A DNA stretch of 64,000 bases, from contig JAEWZT010000004.1 in the NCBI GenBank assembly GCA_023458375.1, positions 132,370-196,369 of the forward strand, given 5' to 3'. Source of the stretch: Bacillota bacterium (GTDB lineage: Bacteria; Bacillota; Clostridia; Christensenellales; CAG-314). Every line of letters begins with the position of its first letter. The stretch's first letter is position 1. The notes under the pieces are model-generated. The model was not told where the DNA came from. It ran no database searches and worked only from the letters and a program-made list of their open reading frames with translations. Position numbers and translations under genes: made by a program. Of this stretch, positions 48,082 to 58,005 are shown piece by piece.

Positions 48082-50790
48082 TTATCTGTCGTTTATAGTA
48101 TCTATGGGTTTTTTGCGCGCCAGTTTGTAAACGGGCAGGAAAGAAGCGGCAGCGGCTACAAGAATACAAATCCCCGCCAAAATGGCTATTTGCCTTATAC
48201 CGAAATTGAGCAGGCTTATGGGCAGCCCCGATTTATGCACCACAAGGTTTGCGGCGATGCTTACCACTGCGGCAATTACGGCGGAAAGCGTAAAGTTAAT
48301 TAAAGCTATAATTAAACTTTCGGCAAAAAATATGCTGTAAACGTCGGCGCCCCGCGCGCCTATCGCCCTTAAAATACCTATGTCTTTCTTTTTGTAAGAT
48401 ATTGACACGCTTATATAGTTTGCAAACTGCAACGACGCAAACACTGCAAAAGCCATGCCCAAATAGACGAACACCTTTTTTAATACGTCAAAAATATTGT
48501 CAAAAAGCCTTAACGCGACTAATATTTCGTTTTGCATTTCGTAGTAATAGCCGCCCTGTTTTTCGCCGCTTAAATCCAGCGCGTTTTGAATGTCCACTTT
48601 GCTGTTGTGCATAGGGGCGATTGCGCTGCCGTATATTTTTTGGCTTTGTTCGTAAAACTTTTCATACAGCGCTTGCGGCACGACCCACGCCTCTGCGTTT
48701 TCGCTTGGCAAGGAGTCGGGTTTGGGTTCAAAATACCCCACAACTGTAAAATTGCCCGTAGTATCATTTCCGTAAAACTGTTGCGTTAAATTGTATGAAG
48801 CCTCCGACTTGTTCTTTAAGCTTTTTGGAAGTAAAATTTCGTTTTCGCCAAGAGAAGTTTTTACCTCGCCCACCCAGTCTATGCTGCCGGAGTCAATGTC
48901 CGATAGCTTTAAAATGTATTTTATATAAGTTTTAGAATTCCAACCTTCTTCATCTGTTACGGTATAAAATAAAGAAGATTTCCATGCTAAGTCTACGGTG
49001 GAAATGGCGGCGTAATAGGCGATTTCGTCCGCTAAATACGAGGTGAAACCTTTCGCCCCGAAAATCAAGCCGTGATAACCGTATTTTAGCGCGGCTTGCA
49101 TGCTTAAATTTGCAACCTCGCGCCTAAGCCATTGTTCCAGCACGTCTTTGCTGTTTTCTTCCTTTAAAATATCGTATTCGCCGTTGCTGTTAAAACCCGT
49201 GTCAATTACGCCAGTTACGGTAAAAGAATATAAACCCAGATAAATTGTTTTTCCGATTATGTCCTGCTTGCTGTTAACGGCTATTCTTGCCGTTCCCTCC
49301 CTGCCTTCTTTATAGTCGTATTTATAAAAACTTTGATAAATATAGTCCGTAATGGCGATTTCGCTGTAATTTGAAGGGTAGTTGCCTGTAATGCTAAAAC
49401 CTAACTGCTCCAAATACTCCTTGTCGCCGTCTATGAAGCCGCTTGCGGAATTGCCGTAATAACTGCCGTAAGTATAATCGGCGTAAAGGCTGTCGCTAAA
49501 CACTGACAAATTGTAATTAGAATAAACGCCCTTCATTTCGGCACCGCTTTTTGCGCTTAAAGTTTTTAAATCCTGTTCGCTGAAAAAATCTTTATTGTAA
49601 TAAACGTCAAATTCGCTTTCGCTTCCGAAAGCGGAGTATTTTTCATACGTCAAATTGGCAAGCTTGGCATCGTAAATGGAAGAAAGCAGAGCATTTTGCA
49701 TATTGTAAACTGCCATTGTATCCGTTAAGGCAAAAAGCACAAATGCAAAAACAGAAAGCAATATCGTCATAACAAGGCGGAACTTTTTGTTTTGAAAGGC
49801 GCTTGCGCCTATTTTAAAGGCGTCTTTTACGGGAAGGCGCGAACGTATGGAGTAAAAGCTTTTACCTTCAACCACGGCGATATTATCTTCTTTTGTTTGC
49901 TTAAAAACGTGTATTCCCTCGGCGGTTATATTTGAAGTTTTGCGTATATTTTCGTTTATTTTTCCGTCTAGCGAAATGACGGTATCGTTTTGGCTGTTTA
50001 GCACAAATTGCCTTATAAGCACAAGCTCTTCCGCCGAAAGGGCGTAGCCTTTGTTGATGTGTATAACTCTGTCCTTTATTACCTTTAAGCCGCTTGTGAC
50101 TTCCTGCGCCCTTTCGGTATTTTTCTGAACGTCGTCTATTACCACGCCGTCAGCAAGGGTAATGATTCTGTCTGCATACTGTTCGGCGAATTCTCTGTCG
50201 TGAGAAACTACCAAAACAAGTCGCGTTTTTGAAAGGTGTTTTAGGGTGTCAAAAACTTGGACGCCCGTCTTGCTGTCAAGGGCGCCCGTAGGCTCGTCCG
50301 CCAAAATGATTTCGGGGCTTTTGACAAGGGCGCGCGCGATGGCTACGCGCTGTTTTTGACCGCCCGAAAGCTCGTTGGGTTTTCTGTTGCCGTAGCCTTC
50401 AAGCTCAACTTCCGCCAAAATACTGTTAATTGCCTCTTTTGTCGCCTTTTTGCCTTGAAGTTCAAGCGCCAGCCCTATATTCGCGCCCACCGTAAAGTCT
50501 TGAATAATGTTGTATTCTTGAAAGATAAAACCCAAATAAGTGTTTCTGTAACTGTCAAAGTCGCTTTGAGAAAACGCCGCCGAGCTTTTTCCGTTTATGA
50601 TTATTTCTCCGCCGTCAATTCTGTCAAGCCCGCCTATACAGTTTAACAGGGTGCTTTTGCCGCAGCCACTTTTGCCCAAAACAAAAACCAAACCCACATC
50701 GTCAAGCTTTAAGCTTACGTTTTTTAGCGCTTTTACGGCGGGACCTTTTTTAGGTTTATAGGTTTTTGACACCCCTTTAAGTTCAATCAT
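48082..50790 (-). CDS. ABC transporter: ATPase fused to FtsX-type permease (MacB-like)
   Basis: 902 residues. Residues 1-225: ATPase with GKSGCGKST, Q-loop FIFQEYNII, LSGGQKQRVAIARAL and Walker B IILADEPTGALDS. After a linker of about 100 residues there is a membrane helix (about 340-360), a large extracytoplasmic domain (about 365-760), and three C-terminal helices of the FtsX family (KKDIGILRAIGARGADVYSI between the first two). MacB-like mechanotransmission transporters handle peptides, lipids or antibiotics; the substrate is unknown. No two-component genes are adjacent. Single gene. Confidence 0.85.
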   Translation of the reverse strand: MIELKGVSKTYKPKKGPAVKALKNVSLKLDDVGLVFVLGKSGCGKSTLLNCIGGLDRIDGGEIIINGKSSAAFSQSDFDSYRNTYLGFIFQEYNIIQDFTVGANIGLALELQGKKATKEAINSILAEVELEGYGNRKPNELSGGQKQRVAIARALVKSPEIILADEPTGALDSKTGVQVFDTLKHLSKTRLVLVVSHDREFAEQYADRIITLADGVVIDDVQKNTERAQEVTSGLKVIKDRVIHINKGYALSAEELVLIRQFVLNSQNDTVISLDGKINENIRKTSNITAEGIHVFKQTKEDNIAVVEGKSFYSIRSRLPVKDAFKIGASAFQNKKFRLVMTILLSVFAFVLFALTDTMAVYNMQNALLSSIYDAKLANLTYEKYSAFGSESEFDVYYNKDFFSEQDLKTLSAKSGAEMKGVYSNYNLSVFSDSLYADYTYGSYYGNSASGFIDGDKEYLEQLGFSITGNYPSNYSEIAITDYIYQSFYKYDYKEGREGTARIAVNSKQDIIGKTIYLGLYSFTVTGVIDTGFNSNGEYDILKEENSKDVLEQWLRREVANLSMQAALKYGYHGLIFGAKGFTSYLADEIAYYAAISTVDLAWKSSLFYTVTDEEGWNSKTYIKYILKLSDIDSGSIDWVGEVKTSLGENEILLPKSLKNKSEASYNLTQQFYGNDTTGNFTVVGYFEPKPDSLPSENAEAWVVPQALYEKFYEQSQKIYGSAIAPMHNSKVDIQNALDLSGEKQGGYYYEMQNEILVALRLFDNIFDVLKKVFVYLGMAFAVFASLQFANYISVSISYKKKDIGILRAIGARGADVYSIFFAESLIIALINFTLSAVIAAVVSIAANLVVHKSGLPISLLNFGIRQIAILAGICILVAAAASFLPVYKLARKKPIDTINDR

Positions 50791-51021
50791 AAATCGGCAC
50801 CGCCTTTAAGTATAAGTATTACTTTTACGTATTATATCACAACGCTCCCTTTCAAATCAACATATTATAATAAATACTCAAAAATATTGACTTGTGGGGC
50901 TTGCGGCAAAAAGAGTATTTTACCCGTTAAAGTATCGCCTTTTTTGCGCAAAAATAAGCAAGCCGTTGTGAGTTTAGAATAAAAGCCCTTGCGATTTTAT
51001 TTTTTAAGTCAATAAAAATAC

Positions 51022-51050
51022 TTGCAAGAGGCGATAAAATATGCTATTAT
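51022..51050 (+). promoter_or_regulatory. Promoter of tRNA-Leu
   Basis: TTGCAA (51022-51027), 17 bp, TATTAT (51045-51050), 12 bp before the tRNA 5' end. Confidence 0.65.
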
Positions 51051-51061
51051 TTCACTTGCTT

Positions 51062-51147
51062 GCTGGTGTGGTGGAATGGCAGACGCGGCGGACTCAAAAT
51101 CCGCTGTCCGCAAGGACATGGGGGTTCAAGTCCCTTCACCAGCACCA
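51062..51147 (+). tRNA. tRNA-Leu (anticodon CAA), CCA encoded
   Basis: Class II tRNA. GCTGGTG (51062-51068) pairs with CACCAGC (51137-51143), discriminator A, then CCA. The anticodon loop ACTCAAAAT contains CAA. The variable arm TGTCCGCAAGGACA is a clear hairpin; the T-arm is GGTTCAAGTCC. It marks the boundary to the AT-rich island and is a possible integration site, though no integrase is in the window. Confidence 0.93.
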
Positions 51148-51244
51148 TATTAGATGAATAGGTTTGATACAATCGTATTGAGCCTTTTTTATTTTGAATA
51201 AAGGGGGAAAGTCCCTATCTTCACTCAGCAGCGAGACAAAGTGA

Positions 51245-51290
51245 GACCTGTAGTAGTCAAATATTAGGCTATTTACAGGTCCTTTTTTTG
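51245..51290 (+). terminator. Hairpin terminator at island boundary
   Basis: GACCTGTA (51245-51252) pairs with TACAGGTC (51274-51281), followed by eight pyrimidines, seven of them T. The loop is about 21 nt. Confidence 0.65.
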
Positions 51291-51305
51291 TTTTCAAATC
51301 AACTA

Positions 51306-51397
51306 TTGAACGATTACCCTACTTTTTAACGATTACCCCATAAATTGAACGATTACCCACCTTTTGAACGATTACCCCATAAATTGAACGATTTGAG
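51306..51397. repeat. Five ~20-bp tandem repeats
   Basis: Unit TTGAACGATTACCC plus 5-6 variable bases (ending TACTTT, CATAAA, CACCTT, CATAAA), starting at about 51306, 51325, 51345, 51364 and 51384; the last copy is cut to TTGAACGATTTGAG. The two alternating tails suggest a 40-bp higher-order unit. Not CRISPR: no unique spacers. Iteron- or operator-like. Confidence 0.85.
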
Positions 51398-51436
51398 AAA
51401 AAAATGACGCTTAATAGATATAAATCTCCAATTTTA

Positions 51437-51477
51437 TAGACAAAATGATTAAAAAGTGTTATAATAATGACTATAAC
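51437..51477 (+). promoter_or_regulatory. Promoter and candidate operator of the SNF2/methyltransferase operon
   Basis: TAGACA (51437-51442), 17 bp, TATAAT (51460-51465). GTTATA-8N-TATAAC (51458-51477) is a 20-bp interrupted palindrome over the -10 and +1, a likely site for the small HTH regulator encoded next. Confidence 0.65.
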
Positions 51478-51502
51478 AAATGATTACTAATAGGAGGCAT
51501 GT

Positions 51503-51706
51503 ATGGACTACCAACGAATAGTTAAAGAATTAAGAGAAAAACTTATTTTATCTCAACAGGAATTTGCTGATTTGCTTGGCGTGTCCTTTGCATCAATTAA
51601 TAGGTGGGAAACAGGTAGATACGAACCAACTATAAAGATTAAGAGGATAATTGTTGAGTTATGCAAAAAAAATAATGTTGACATAGAAAAGTATAGAGGT
51701 AATTGA
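51503..51706 (+). CDS. Small XRE-type helix-turn-helix regulator
   Basis: 67 residues, only a Cro/CI-type DNA-binding domain: KELREKLILSQQEFADLLGV, then SFASINRWETGRYEPT. AGGAGG precedes the ATG. It resembles controller (C) proteins that precede R-M genes and time their expression. First gene of the island operon; one base separates it from the methyltransferase start. Confidence 0.85.
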   Translation: MDYQRIVKELREKLILSQQEFADLLGVSFASINRWETGRYEPTIKIKRIIVELCKKNNVDIEKYRGN

Positions 51707-51707
51707 A

Positions 51708-52988
51708 ATGGATTTTATTTGCAATATGAATAGTAATTTTAAAAGTACACTTGATGAAGTAAAAAAAGAAAAAAGATTGGGGATTCACTCTTTTCATAGA
51801 TATTATGGGAAACTAATACCAGCGATTCCAAGAGCTGCAATCAGAGAATTTACTAATGATGGTGATTTGGTTTTTGATCCATTTGTTGGCTCTGGGACTA
51901 CAGCTGTTGAATCGTTATATGCAGAAAGAAATTTTCTTGGAGTTGAAATTAATCCTTTATCAGTATCTATTGCAACGATAAAAAGTTCAAACTATGATAC
52001 AGGAATATTAAGAGTACTTGAAAGTAGAATAATTGAATTAGTGGAAAATGATAATGGTTTGGTTTCAGAAGAAGAAAAACCATTTTGTATAAATAGAGAG
52101 CATTGGTTTAAAGACTTTGTGCAAAACGACCTTATTGTAATAAGACGTAATATACCTGCTACAGTTGATTTTATCGAAGAAAGCGAAAGAAAAAAATATA
52201 GCGATTTTCTGTTAGGGGTTTTGTCTGCTATAGTTAAACAAGTTAGTAATGCTGATACAGCTCATGTTTTTCCTGGGATAAGCAAAAGAATGCGTAGATT
52301 AGAAGCAGAAGGGAAAATAAAAATTCATGTAATTGATACGTTCAAACGAGCTTTAAAAAAGAGAATTAATTATGTAGAAGAGTTCGGTCAACATATAGCA
52401 TCTACTAAAATTTTAGAAGGAAACTCTTCAAGCATTGATCTTTCAGCTTATGAAAATAAGGTTGATTTAGTAGTAACAAATCCACCATATATATCTTCTG
52501 TGAGATATGCGGAGACATTAAAGTTAGAGCTGTATTGGATGGGGGTTTGTAAAACTGCAAAAGACTATATGGACTTATCTAGCTCTATGATTGGCAATGA
52601 TCATATTAGCAAGAAACAGTATAAAGAAAAACATTTAACAAAGTATGATTTCATTAATGAATATATACATACTTTATTTAGTATAGAGCCGAAGCAAGCA
52701 GAAGTGGTGTTTGAATTTTTTACATTAATGGAGCGTGTTATTAAAAACATTCATTATGTTCTAAAACCAGGCAAAAAACTTGTGATGAAGATATCTGATA
52801 GTAAAATTAGAAAAATAAATGTTCCAACTGGAAAGCTGTTGACTCAGATTGCTTTAATGAATGGTTTCAAACTAGTTGATTATTTTGATGATAAAATAAA
52901 TGAGAATAGTAGAAGTTTATTAACGGCTAGAAACACATACAGTGATATTATTTTGAAAGATAACATTATTATCTGGGAGAAAGTTTAA
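51708..52988 (+). CDS. DNA methyltransferase (N6-adenine/N4-cytosine amino type)
   Basis: 426 residues. IHSFHRYYGKLIPAIPRAA leads into SAM motif I, VFDPFVGSGTTAVES (about 55-69), then EINPLS. The catalytic motif IV VTNPPYISSVRYAET is at about 257-271, and a final KPGKKLVMKISDSK near 362. Motif I before NPPY with about 190 residues between suggests an alpha-like order with the target domain in the middle. First of two different methyltransferases in the operon, perhaps one per strand of an asymmetric site. Confidence 0.88.
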   Translation: MDFICNMNSNFKSTLDEVKKEKRLGIHSFHRYYGKLIPAIPRAAIREFTNDGDLVFDPFVGSGTTAVESLYAERNFLGVEINPLSVSIATIKSSNYDTGILRVLESRIIELVENDNGLVSEEEKPFCINREHWFKDFVQNDLIVIRRNIPATVDFIEESERKKYSDFLLGVLSAIVKQVSNADTAHVFPGISKRMRRLEAEGKIKIHVIDTFKRALKKRINYVEEFGQHIASTKILEGNSSSIDLSAYENKVDLVVTNPPYISSVRYAETLKLELYWMGVCKTAKDYMDLSSSMIGNDHISKKQYKEKHLTKYDFINEYIHTLFSIEPKQAEVVFEFFTLMERVIKNIHYVLKPGKKLVMKISDSKIRKINVPTGKLLTQIALMNGFKLVDYFDDKINENSRSLLTARNTYSDIILKDNIIIWEKV

Positions 52989-52989
52989 T

Positions 52990-54018
52990 ATGAGCAATTA
53001 TCCATTTATTCAAACAATAAGATATATGGGAAACAAGGGGAAATTACTTAATGAACTGATTCCAATAATAGAAAGTTTAACTGAGCCAAAAGATATTATA
53101 TGTGATATTATGGCTGGCACCAACTCTGTTAGTTATGCATTGAAATCACGCAATAGAGTTGTAACAAACGATATTCAATATTACTCGTATGTAATCTCTA
53201 AATGTATGCTTGATAATTATTCTATACCTTCACTAGAAGAAGCTCATAATGATCTTGACGAACAATATAAATTTAACTTAACTAAAAAATACTATTCGTT
53301 TTTTGTTGACCAATACACTGACACATATTTTGCAGGATGGCAATGCTTAGATATTGACTCATTTAGATACGCTATTGAACAAGTTAGTGATGTTTCAAAA
53401 AAATATTTTTATTTAACCGTACTTATGAGCGTCATGTGTAAGGCTCAATCAACTCCAGGTCACTTCGCTCAATATATGAATAAAGACCATAAGAGAATTT
53501 TACCTTTACGTAGACTATCAATATATGAATTGTTTTATGATAAAATAAATGACTTTAAAGATTTTGTAATATCTCCCTATGAAAACTATCATTACAATCT
53601 TGATTACAAAATCCTCTTTGAAGAAAAAATAATGGATAACGTTAAATGTTTTTATTTAGATTCACCTTACACAGCAGACCAATATTCAAGATTCTATCAT
53701 GTTCTAGAAACGGTTTGTAAATATGATAATCCAGTTTTAGAACATAAAGCGAAGTATCGCAACGATAGAGTTCAGTCAGCTTTTAGTTATAAAAATAAAG
53801 TAGCTCACGAATTTGAATATATCATTTCTTTCTGTAAAAGCAAAAATACTCCCTTAGTTATTAGCTATTCAAATCGGGGCGTTATTCCAGTTGAAGAAAT
53901 TGTTAAAATAGCAAAGGGATATTATGATTTTGTTGATGTGAAGAATATAGATTTTGAGCATTCTTCACAAGGAAAAGGGACTATCGATATTCAAGAAGTA
54001 ATAATTACTTTAAAATAA
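52990..54018 (+). CDS. Dam-like D12-class adenine-N6 DNA methyltransferase
   Basis: 342 residues. It has the D12-class N-terminal block IRYMGNKGKLLNELIP, a SAM-binding-like CDIMAGTNSVSYAL and the catalytic motif in the form YLDSPYTADQYSRFYHVLE (DSPY in place of DPPY). These enzymes methylate adenine in short specific sequences. Starts one base after the stop of the first methyltransferase. The gene is AT-rich like its neighbours. Confidence 0.85.
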   Translation: MSNYPFIQTIRYMGNKGKLLNELIPIIESLTEPKDIICDIMAGTNSVSYALKSRNRVVTNDIQYYSYVISKCMLDNYSIPSLEEAHNDLDEQYKFNLTKKYYSFFVDQYTDTYFAGWQCLDIDSFRYAIEQVSDVSKKYFYLTVLMSVMCKAQSTPGHFAQYMNKDHKRILPLRRLSIYELFYDKINDFKDFVISPYENYHYNLDYKILFEEKIMDNVKCFYLDSPYTADQYSRFYHVLETVCKYDNPVLEHKAKYRNDRVQSAFSYKNKVAHEFEYIISFCKSKNTPLVISYSNRGVIPVEEIVKIAKGYYDFVDVKNIDFEHSSQGKGTIDIQEVIITLK

Positions 54019-54029
54019 GGAGATTTATT

Positions 54030-55199
54030 ATGAAAGTCGATTATATAAAATTAAGCGAATACAACGTCGAATTTAAACAATTAATTTCTGGACCAGCACC
54101 AGTTGGTCGTATTTTGAATTATTTAATTTTAACTGGTAAAGGTGTATTAAAACACAAAAACGGAAATCGTGATTTATATTTGAATGATAATGTAGCTTCA
54201 GCTTGGTGTTCAGAATTTATGGTAGGGTTAGGGTTAATATATTATGTGGAAGAAAGTGGTAAGACGACTTACCTTCTTCAATTAACTGAGAACGGTAAGC
54301 AATTATATTCTTTAATAAAAGATTATCCAGACAAATTTAATGAAGACGTTGATCCAACGAAATGTTATAACCAATTGCATAATTATAACGAATTTGCTTA
54401 TAATCTTTTTTTCCGTATTTTTAAATCTTCACCAATATGTATTAATCTTTGTAGATATATTCAAAATTCATCTACAAATGGTTTTCTAAAATCGACTTTC
54501 AAAGATGATTATTTTGAATGCTTTAAAATTCTTTATGAGGGCGGTGTATATAATAGAGCAGCAAGAACTACTACTGGGGCAAACAGAGTTCCTAGTCTAC
54601 TCCAATTGTGTCAATTCTTTAATTGCTTAAAGGAAACTAATACACATTTTATCTTTGATTATGAGGAACTATGCAAAAATAATGAAAGTGTTGTATTCAT
54701 TCCGATCGATAATAAGAAAATTACTGAATTAGTCAAAGAAGACACTAATAACGAAAAGATAATCAATGATCTTATTAGCAAATATGGAATTAATGGAACC
54801 GTTGCAAGAGAAATTGTTACTCGCAATAGCAGTGTCCAGGAATTATTTCGAAATAACTTGATTGCAAAGTATGGATGTAAGTGTGCAATATGTGAGAAAA
54901 ACATTGCGTCTATACTAATTGCTTCTCATATTATTCCATCCAGTGAATCAAATGTAATTGAAAAAGCTGACTGCGAGAATGGTTTATTATTATGTGCACT
55001 ACATGATAAGTTATTCGATAGATACTTGATTTCATTTGATTTTAATATTGGTAAGCTGATATATGCAAAGTCATTAAAAGGACAGTTGGTAGAATATCAA
55101 TTAAGTGAAGATTTAACATTAGAAGAACGCTTTATGACCGAGGAACGCAAAGAATATCTAATGAAACATAATATGGCTTTTTATGAGAGGAATAAATGA
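54030..55199 (+). CDS. HNH endonuclease (HNH_2 type)
   Basis: 389 residues. The N-terminal two thirds are of unknown fold, perhaps for DNA recognition. The C-terminus holds the nuclease: YGCKCAICEKN (Zn Cys pair), then LIASHIIPSSES, ENGLLLCALHDKLFDRYLIS with Asn and His of the HNH core. It is the probable cleavage subunit of the operon. AGGAG precedes the ATG; its stop overlaps the SNF2 gene start (ATGA). Confidence 0.85.
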   Translation: MKVDYIKLSEYNVEFKQLISGPAPVGRILNYLILTGKGVLKHKNGNRDLYLNDNVASAWCSEFMVGLGLIYYVEESGKTTYLLQLTENGKQLYSLIKDYPDKFNEDVDPTKCYNQLHNYNEFAYNLFFRIFKSSPICINLCRYIQNSSTNGFLKSTFKDDYFECFKILYEGGVYNRAARTTTGANRVPSLLQLCQFFNCLKETNTHFIFDYEELCKNNESVVFIPIDNKKITELVKEDTNNEKIINDLISKYGINGTVAREIVTRNSSVQELFRNNLIAKYGCKCAICEKNIASILIASHIIPSSESNVIEKADCENGLLLCALHDKLFDRYLISFDFNIGKLIYAKSLKGQLVEYQLSEDLTLEERFMTEERKEYLMKHNMAFYERNK

Positions 55200-58003
55200 T
55201 GGAAAGTTGCTACTCAGCTAGATATCTAGCAGAAAAATTATCTCTAAATCATTTTGGCGATGGTACTGATAGAATCGGTCAAACACTTTTTAATGCAAAA
55301 ATCATGTTGAATCCTCACCAAATACAAGCTGCTTTATTTGCTTTTTCTTCACCAATATCAAAGGGTGTTATGCTTTGTGATGAAGTTGGGTTAGGAAAAA
55401 CAATCGAAGCAGGGATAGTAATCTCTCAGTATTGGTGTGAGAGAAAACGAAATATTATTGTTATTGTACCAGCCTCGCTTACAAGGCAATGGGCTGCCGA
55501 GCTAGAAGAAAAGTTTAATATTCCTTGTATCGTATTTGATAAAAAACATTACAACTATCAAAAAAAACATGGAAACTTAAAGCCGTTTGAAGGTAAAAAT
55601 CGAGTTATTATTATGTCTCTCAACTTTGCAAGTTTAATGGCTGATGAGATTAAACATTCCAAAATTCATTTAGTTATAGTGGATGAAGCTCATAAGTTGA
55701 GAAATGTGTTTAATCCAAATAATATAATTGCTAATAAAATCAAAGAAGCTATTGAACCTTTCAAAAAAATACTTTTAACAGCAACTCCTTTACAAAATAA
55801 TTTAATGGAACTATATGGGCTCTCGATGTTGATTGATGATTCTTATTTTGGTGATAAGGATTATTTTAGAAAACATTTTATAAAAGATTATGATGAAAAT
55901 AAAATAGAATTACGAGAACGCTTGTCACATTTTGTTCATAGAACTCTTCGTAAGCAAGTTCAAAAATATGTAAAGTATTCAAAAAGAATAACAGAGACGT
56001 TTAAATTTACTCCAACAAGAGAAGAGGATCTGCTTTATGACTCACTTACTGAATTTATACAATCAAATCCTACTTTTGGTGTAAAGAACGGACAAAATTG
56101 GTTAATATCTATGATTTTAAGAAAATTATTATCATCTTCTACGTCAGCAGTTATCAACACGTTAGAAACGATAAAAGCTCGTTTAGGAAAATTAATATCA
56201 GGAAAAGATGCTGGGAAGTTAGCCGATATTCTTAATGGTGAAGACGATATAGAAATTGAGGAATATTTGGATGACAATTCTGAAGAGGTCGATCTTTCTA
56301 AAATTAATGATGAATTAATAAAAATTAATGACTGTCTATCGTTGGCATATAGCATAACGGATGATAAAAAGGCATTTAGACTGCTTGAAGCAATTGATTT
56401 CCTTTTTTCTAAGGTTGGAACAAAAAGAGAAAAGAAAATTCTTATTTTTACAGAATCTAGAAAAACCCAAGACTATCTATTTAAATTTTTAAATAATTAT
56501 GGGTATTCTAATACAGTTCTATTTAACGGCGGGAATAGTGATCCAAAAACCCAAGAAATTTATAATGCATGGATATCAAAACCAGAAAATGCTTCTGCAC
56601 AAAATAATAGTAAAAGCACAAATGTTCGCTCAGCAATTTTAGACTATTTTAAGAATACAGCAGACATAATGATTGCTACAGAAGCAGGTGCTGAAGGGTT
56701 GAATATACAGTTTTGTTCGATGATGGTTAATTATGATTTGCCATGGAATCCTCAAAGAGTTGAACAACGCATAGGAAGATGCCATAGATATGGACAAAAA
56801 AATGATGTGTTAGTAATAAACTTTTTAAACGAGCATAACCAAATTGATGCAAGAATATATGAATTATTAGGTTTGAAATTTAAATTATTTGATGACGTGT
56901 TTGGTTCTTCTGATGAAGTGCTTGGAAAATTAGAAAGTGAAACAAATTTTGAAAAAGAAATATTTAATATTTATACTTTATGCAGGACACCTGAAGAGAT
57001 AAATAAAGCTTTTGATGAGTTGCAAGAAAAGTTTAAAACGGATATTTCAAAAGAAATGAAAAAAACGAGAGACCTTCTTATCGATAATTTTGATGAAGAC
57101 CTTCAGAAGATTTTTGATTCGATAATGCTGGATACAGAAATAAAACTTAAGGAAATTGAAAGTGAGTTTTTAAGAATATGTAGTTTTGTTTTTCAAAATA
57201 AAGGGAAAGTATCAAAAAACGGATTTTATTTAGAAACTAAAGTTTTTGACTTTAACCCTGGAAATTATATAATTGCATCCAAAAATAAATCGGAAATTAA
57301 TCTAAGATTAGATGATAGCAACGGACGTTATCTAATAAAATTTTGCAAAGAACATCCGTTAATAGGATCGATTCATTTCGATATATCAAACTATCCTTAT
57401 CAAATAAAAGAATTAGAAGAGCTAGTTGGCAAAACAGGATATTTATCAATTGGCAAAGTGAATATTGAATCATTTGAACATGAGGAGTATTTAATTTTAT
57501 CTGCATTAACAGAAGATGAAACTTTTATTGGTAAAGAAACTTGTGAAAAACTACTAAGATTGTCTACACATACTGTAGAAGATATATTAATTAGCCAAAG
57601 ATGTATTACAATGAATAAAGCAAATTATAAAACCCAAAAGCAAGCAGTTATTAATGAATCAATTGATAGGAATAATACTATTTTGCAAGAAGAAATAAAC
57701 AAAATTGATGCATGGGCAAATGATAAAATTTCAGGAATTCAATTAAAAGTTGAATTGCTAAGAGAACAACGAAAAGAACTACAGAAACAAGCAGATTATT
57801 CTACTAATGCTGTTGATAAAATTGAATTAGAAAATGAAATTAACAAAATAAGTAAAACTATAAAAAAACTTTGGTTAGAACTTGCAGATAGCGAAGATGA
57901 AGTGGAAATCAAAAGAAGAGAGATAATTTCAAAACTTAAAATAGAGAGTATGAAAAAAGTGACAGACAGCGTGATTTTTGAAGTTGCCTTTAAGGTGGTA
58001 TAA
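55196..58003 (+). CDS. SNF2/RapA-family helicase-translocase
   Basis: 935 residues. Helicase lobe 1 has DEVGLGKTIEAG (Walker A, about 62-73), IVPASLTRQW, IVDEAHKLRN (DEAH box) and LLTATPLQNN. Lobe 2 (about 395-570) has ILIFTESRKTQDYL, ATEAGAEGLNIQF and DLPWNPQRVEQRIGRCHRYG. The remaining part is helical, with a coiled coil at about 840-920. The enzyme translocates on double-stranded DNA. In defence operons such motors move nuclease complexes along foreign DNA. It overlaps the HNH gene, so the two probably form one complex. Confidence 0.92.
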   Translation: MMESCYSARYLAEKLSLNHFGDGTDRIGQTLFNAKIMLNPHQIQAALFAFSSPISKGVMLCDEVGLGKTIEAGIVISQYWCERKRNIIVIVPASLTRQWAAELEEKFNIPCIVFDKKHYNYQKKHGNLKPFEGKNRVIIMSLNFASLMADEIKHSKIHLVIVDEAHKLRNVFNPNNIIANKIKEAIEPFKKILLTATPLQNNLMELYGLSMLIDDSYFGDKDYFRKHFIKDYDENKIELRERLSHFVHRTLRKQVQKYVKYSKRITETFKFTPTREEDLLYDSLTEFIQSNPTFGVKNGQNWLISMILRKLLSSSTSAVINTLETIKARLGKLISGKDAGKLADILNGEDDIEIEEYLDDNSEEVDLSKINDELIKINDCLSLAYSITDDKKAFRLLEAIDFLFSKVGTKREKKILIFTESRKTQDYLFKFLNNYGYSNTVLFNGGNSDPKTQEIYNAWISKPENASAQNNSKSTNVRSAILDYFKNTADIMIATEAGAEGLNIQFCSMMVNYDLPWNPQRVEQRIGRCHRYGQKNDVLVINFLNEHNQIDARIYELLGLKFKLFDDVFGSSDEVLGKLESETNFEKEIFNIYTLCRTPEEINKAFDELQEKFKTDISKEMKKTRDLLIDNFDEDLQKIFDSIMLDTEIKLKEIESEFLRICSFVFQNKGKVSKNGFYLETKVFDFNPGNYIIASKNKSEINLRLDDSNGRYLIKFCKEHPLIGSIHFDISNYPYQIKELEELVGKTGYLSIGKVNIESFEHEEYLILSALTEDETFIGKETCEKLLRLSTHTVEDILISQRCITMNKANYKTQKQAVINESIDRNNTILQEEINKIDAWANDKISGIQLKVELLREQRKELQKQADYSTNAVDKIELENEINKISKTIKKLWLELADSEDEVEIKRREIISKLKIESMKKVTDSVIFEVAFKVV

Positions 58004-58005
58004 AT

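Noticed and set aside
51306..51397. CRISPR array
   Set aside because: Repeats are back to back with only 5-6 variable bases; no spacers and no cas genes.
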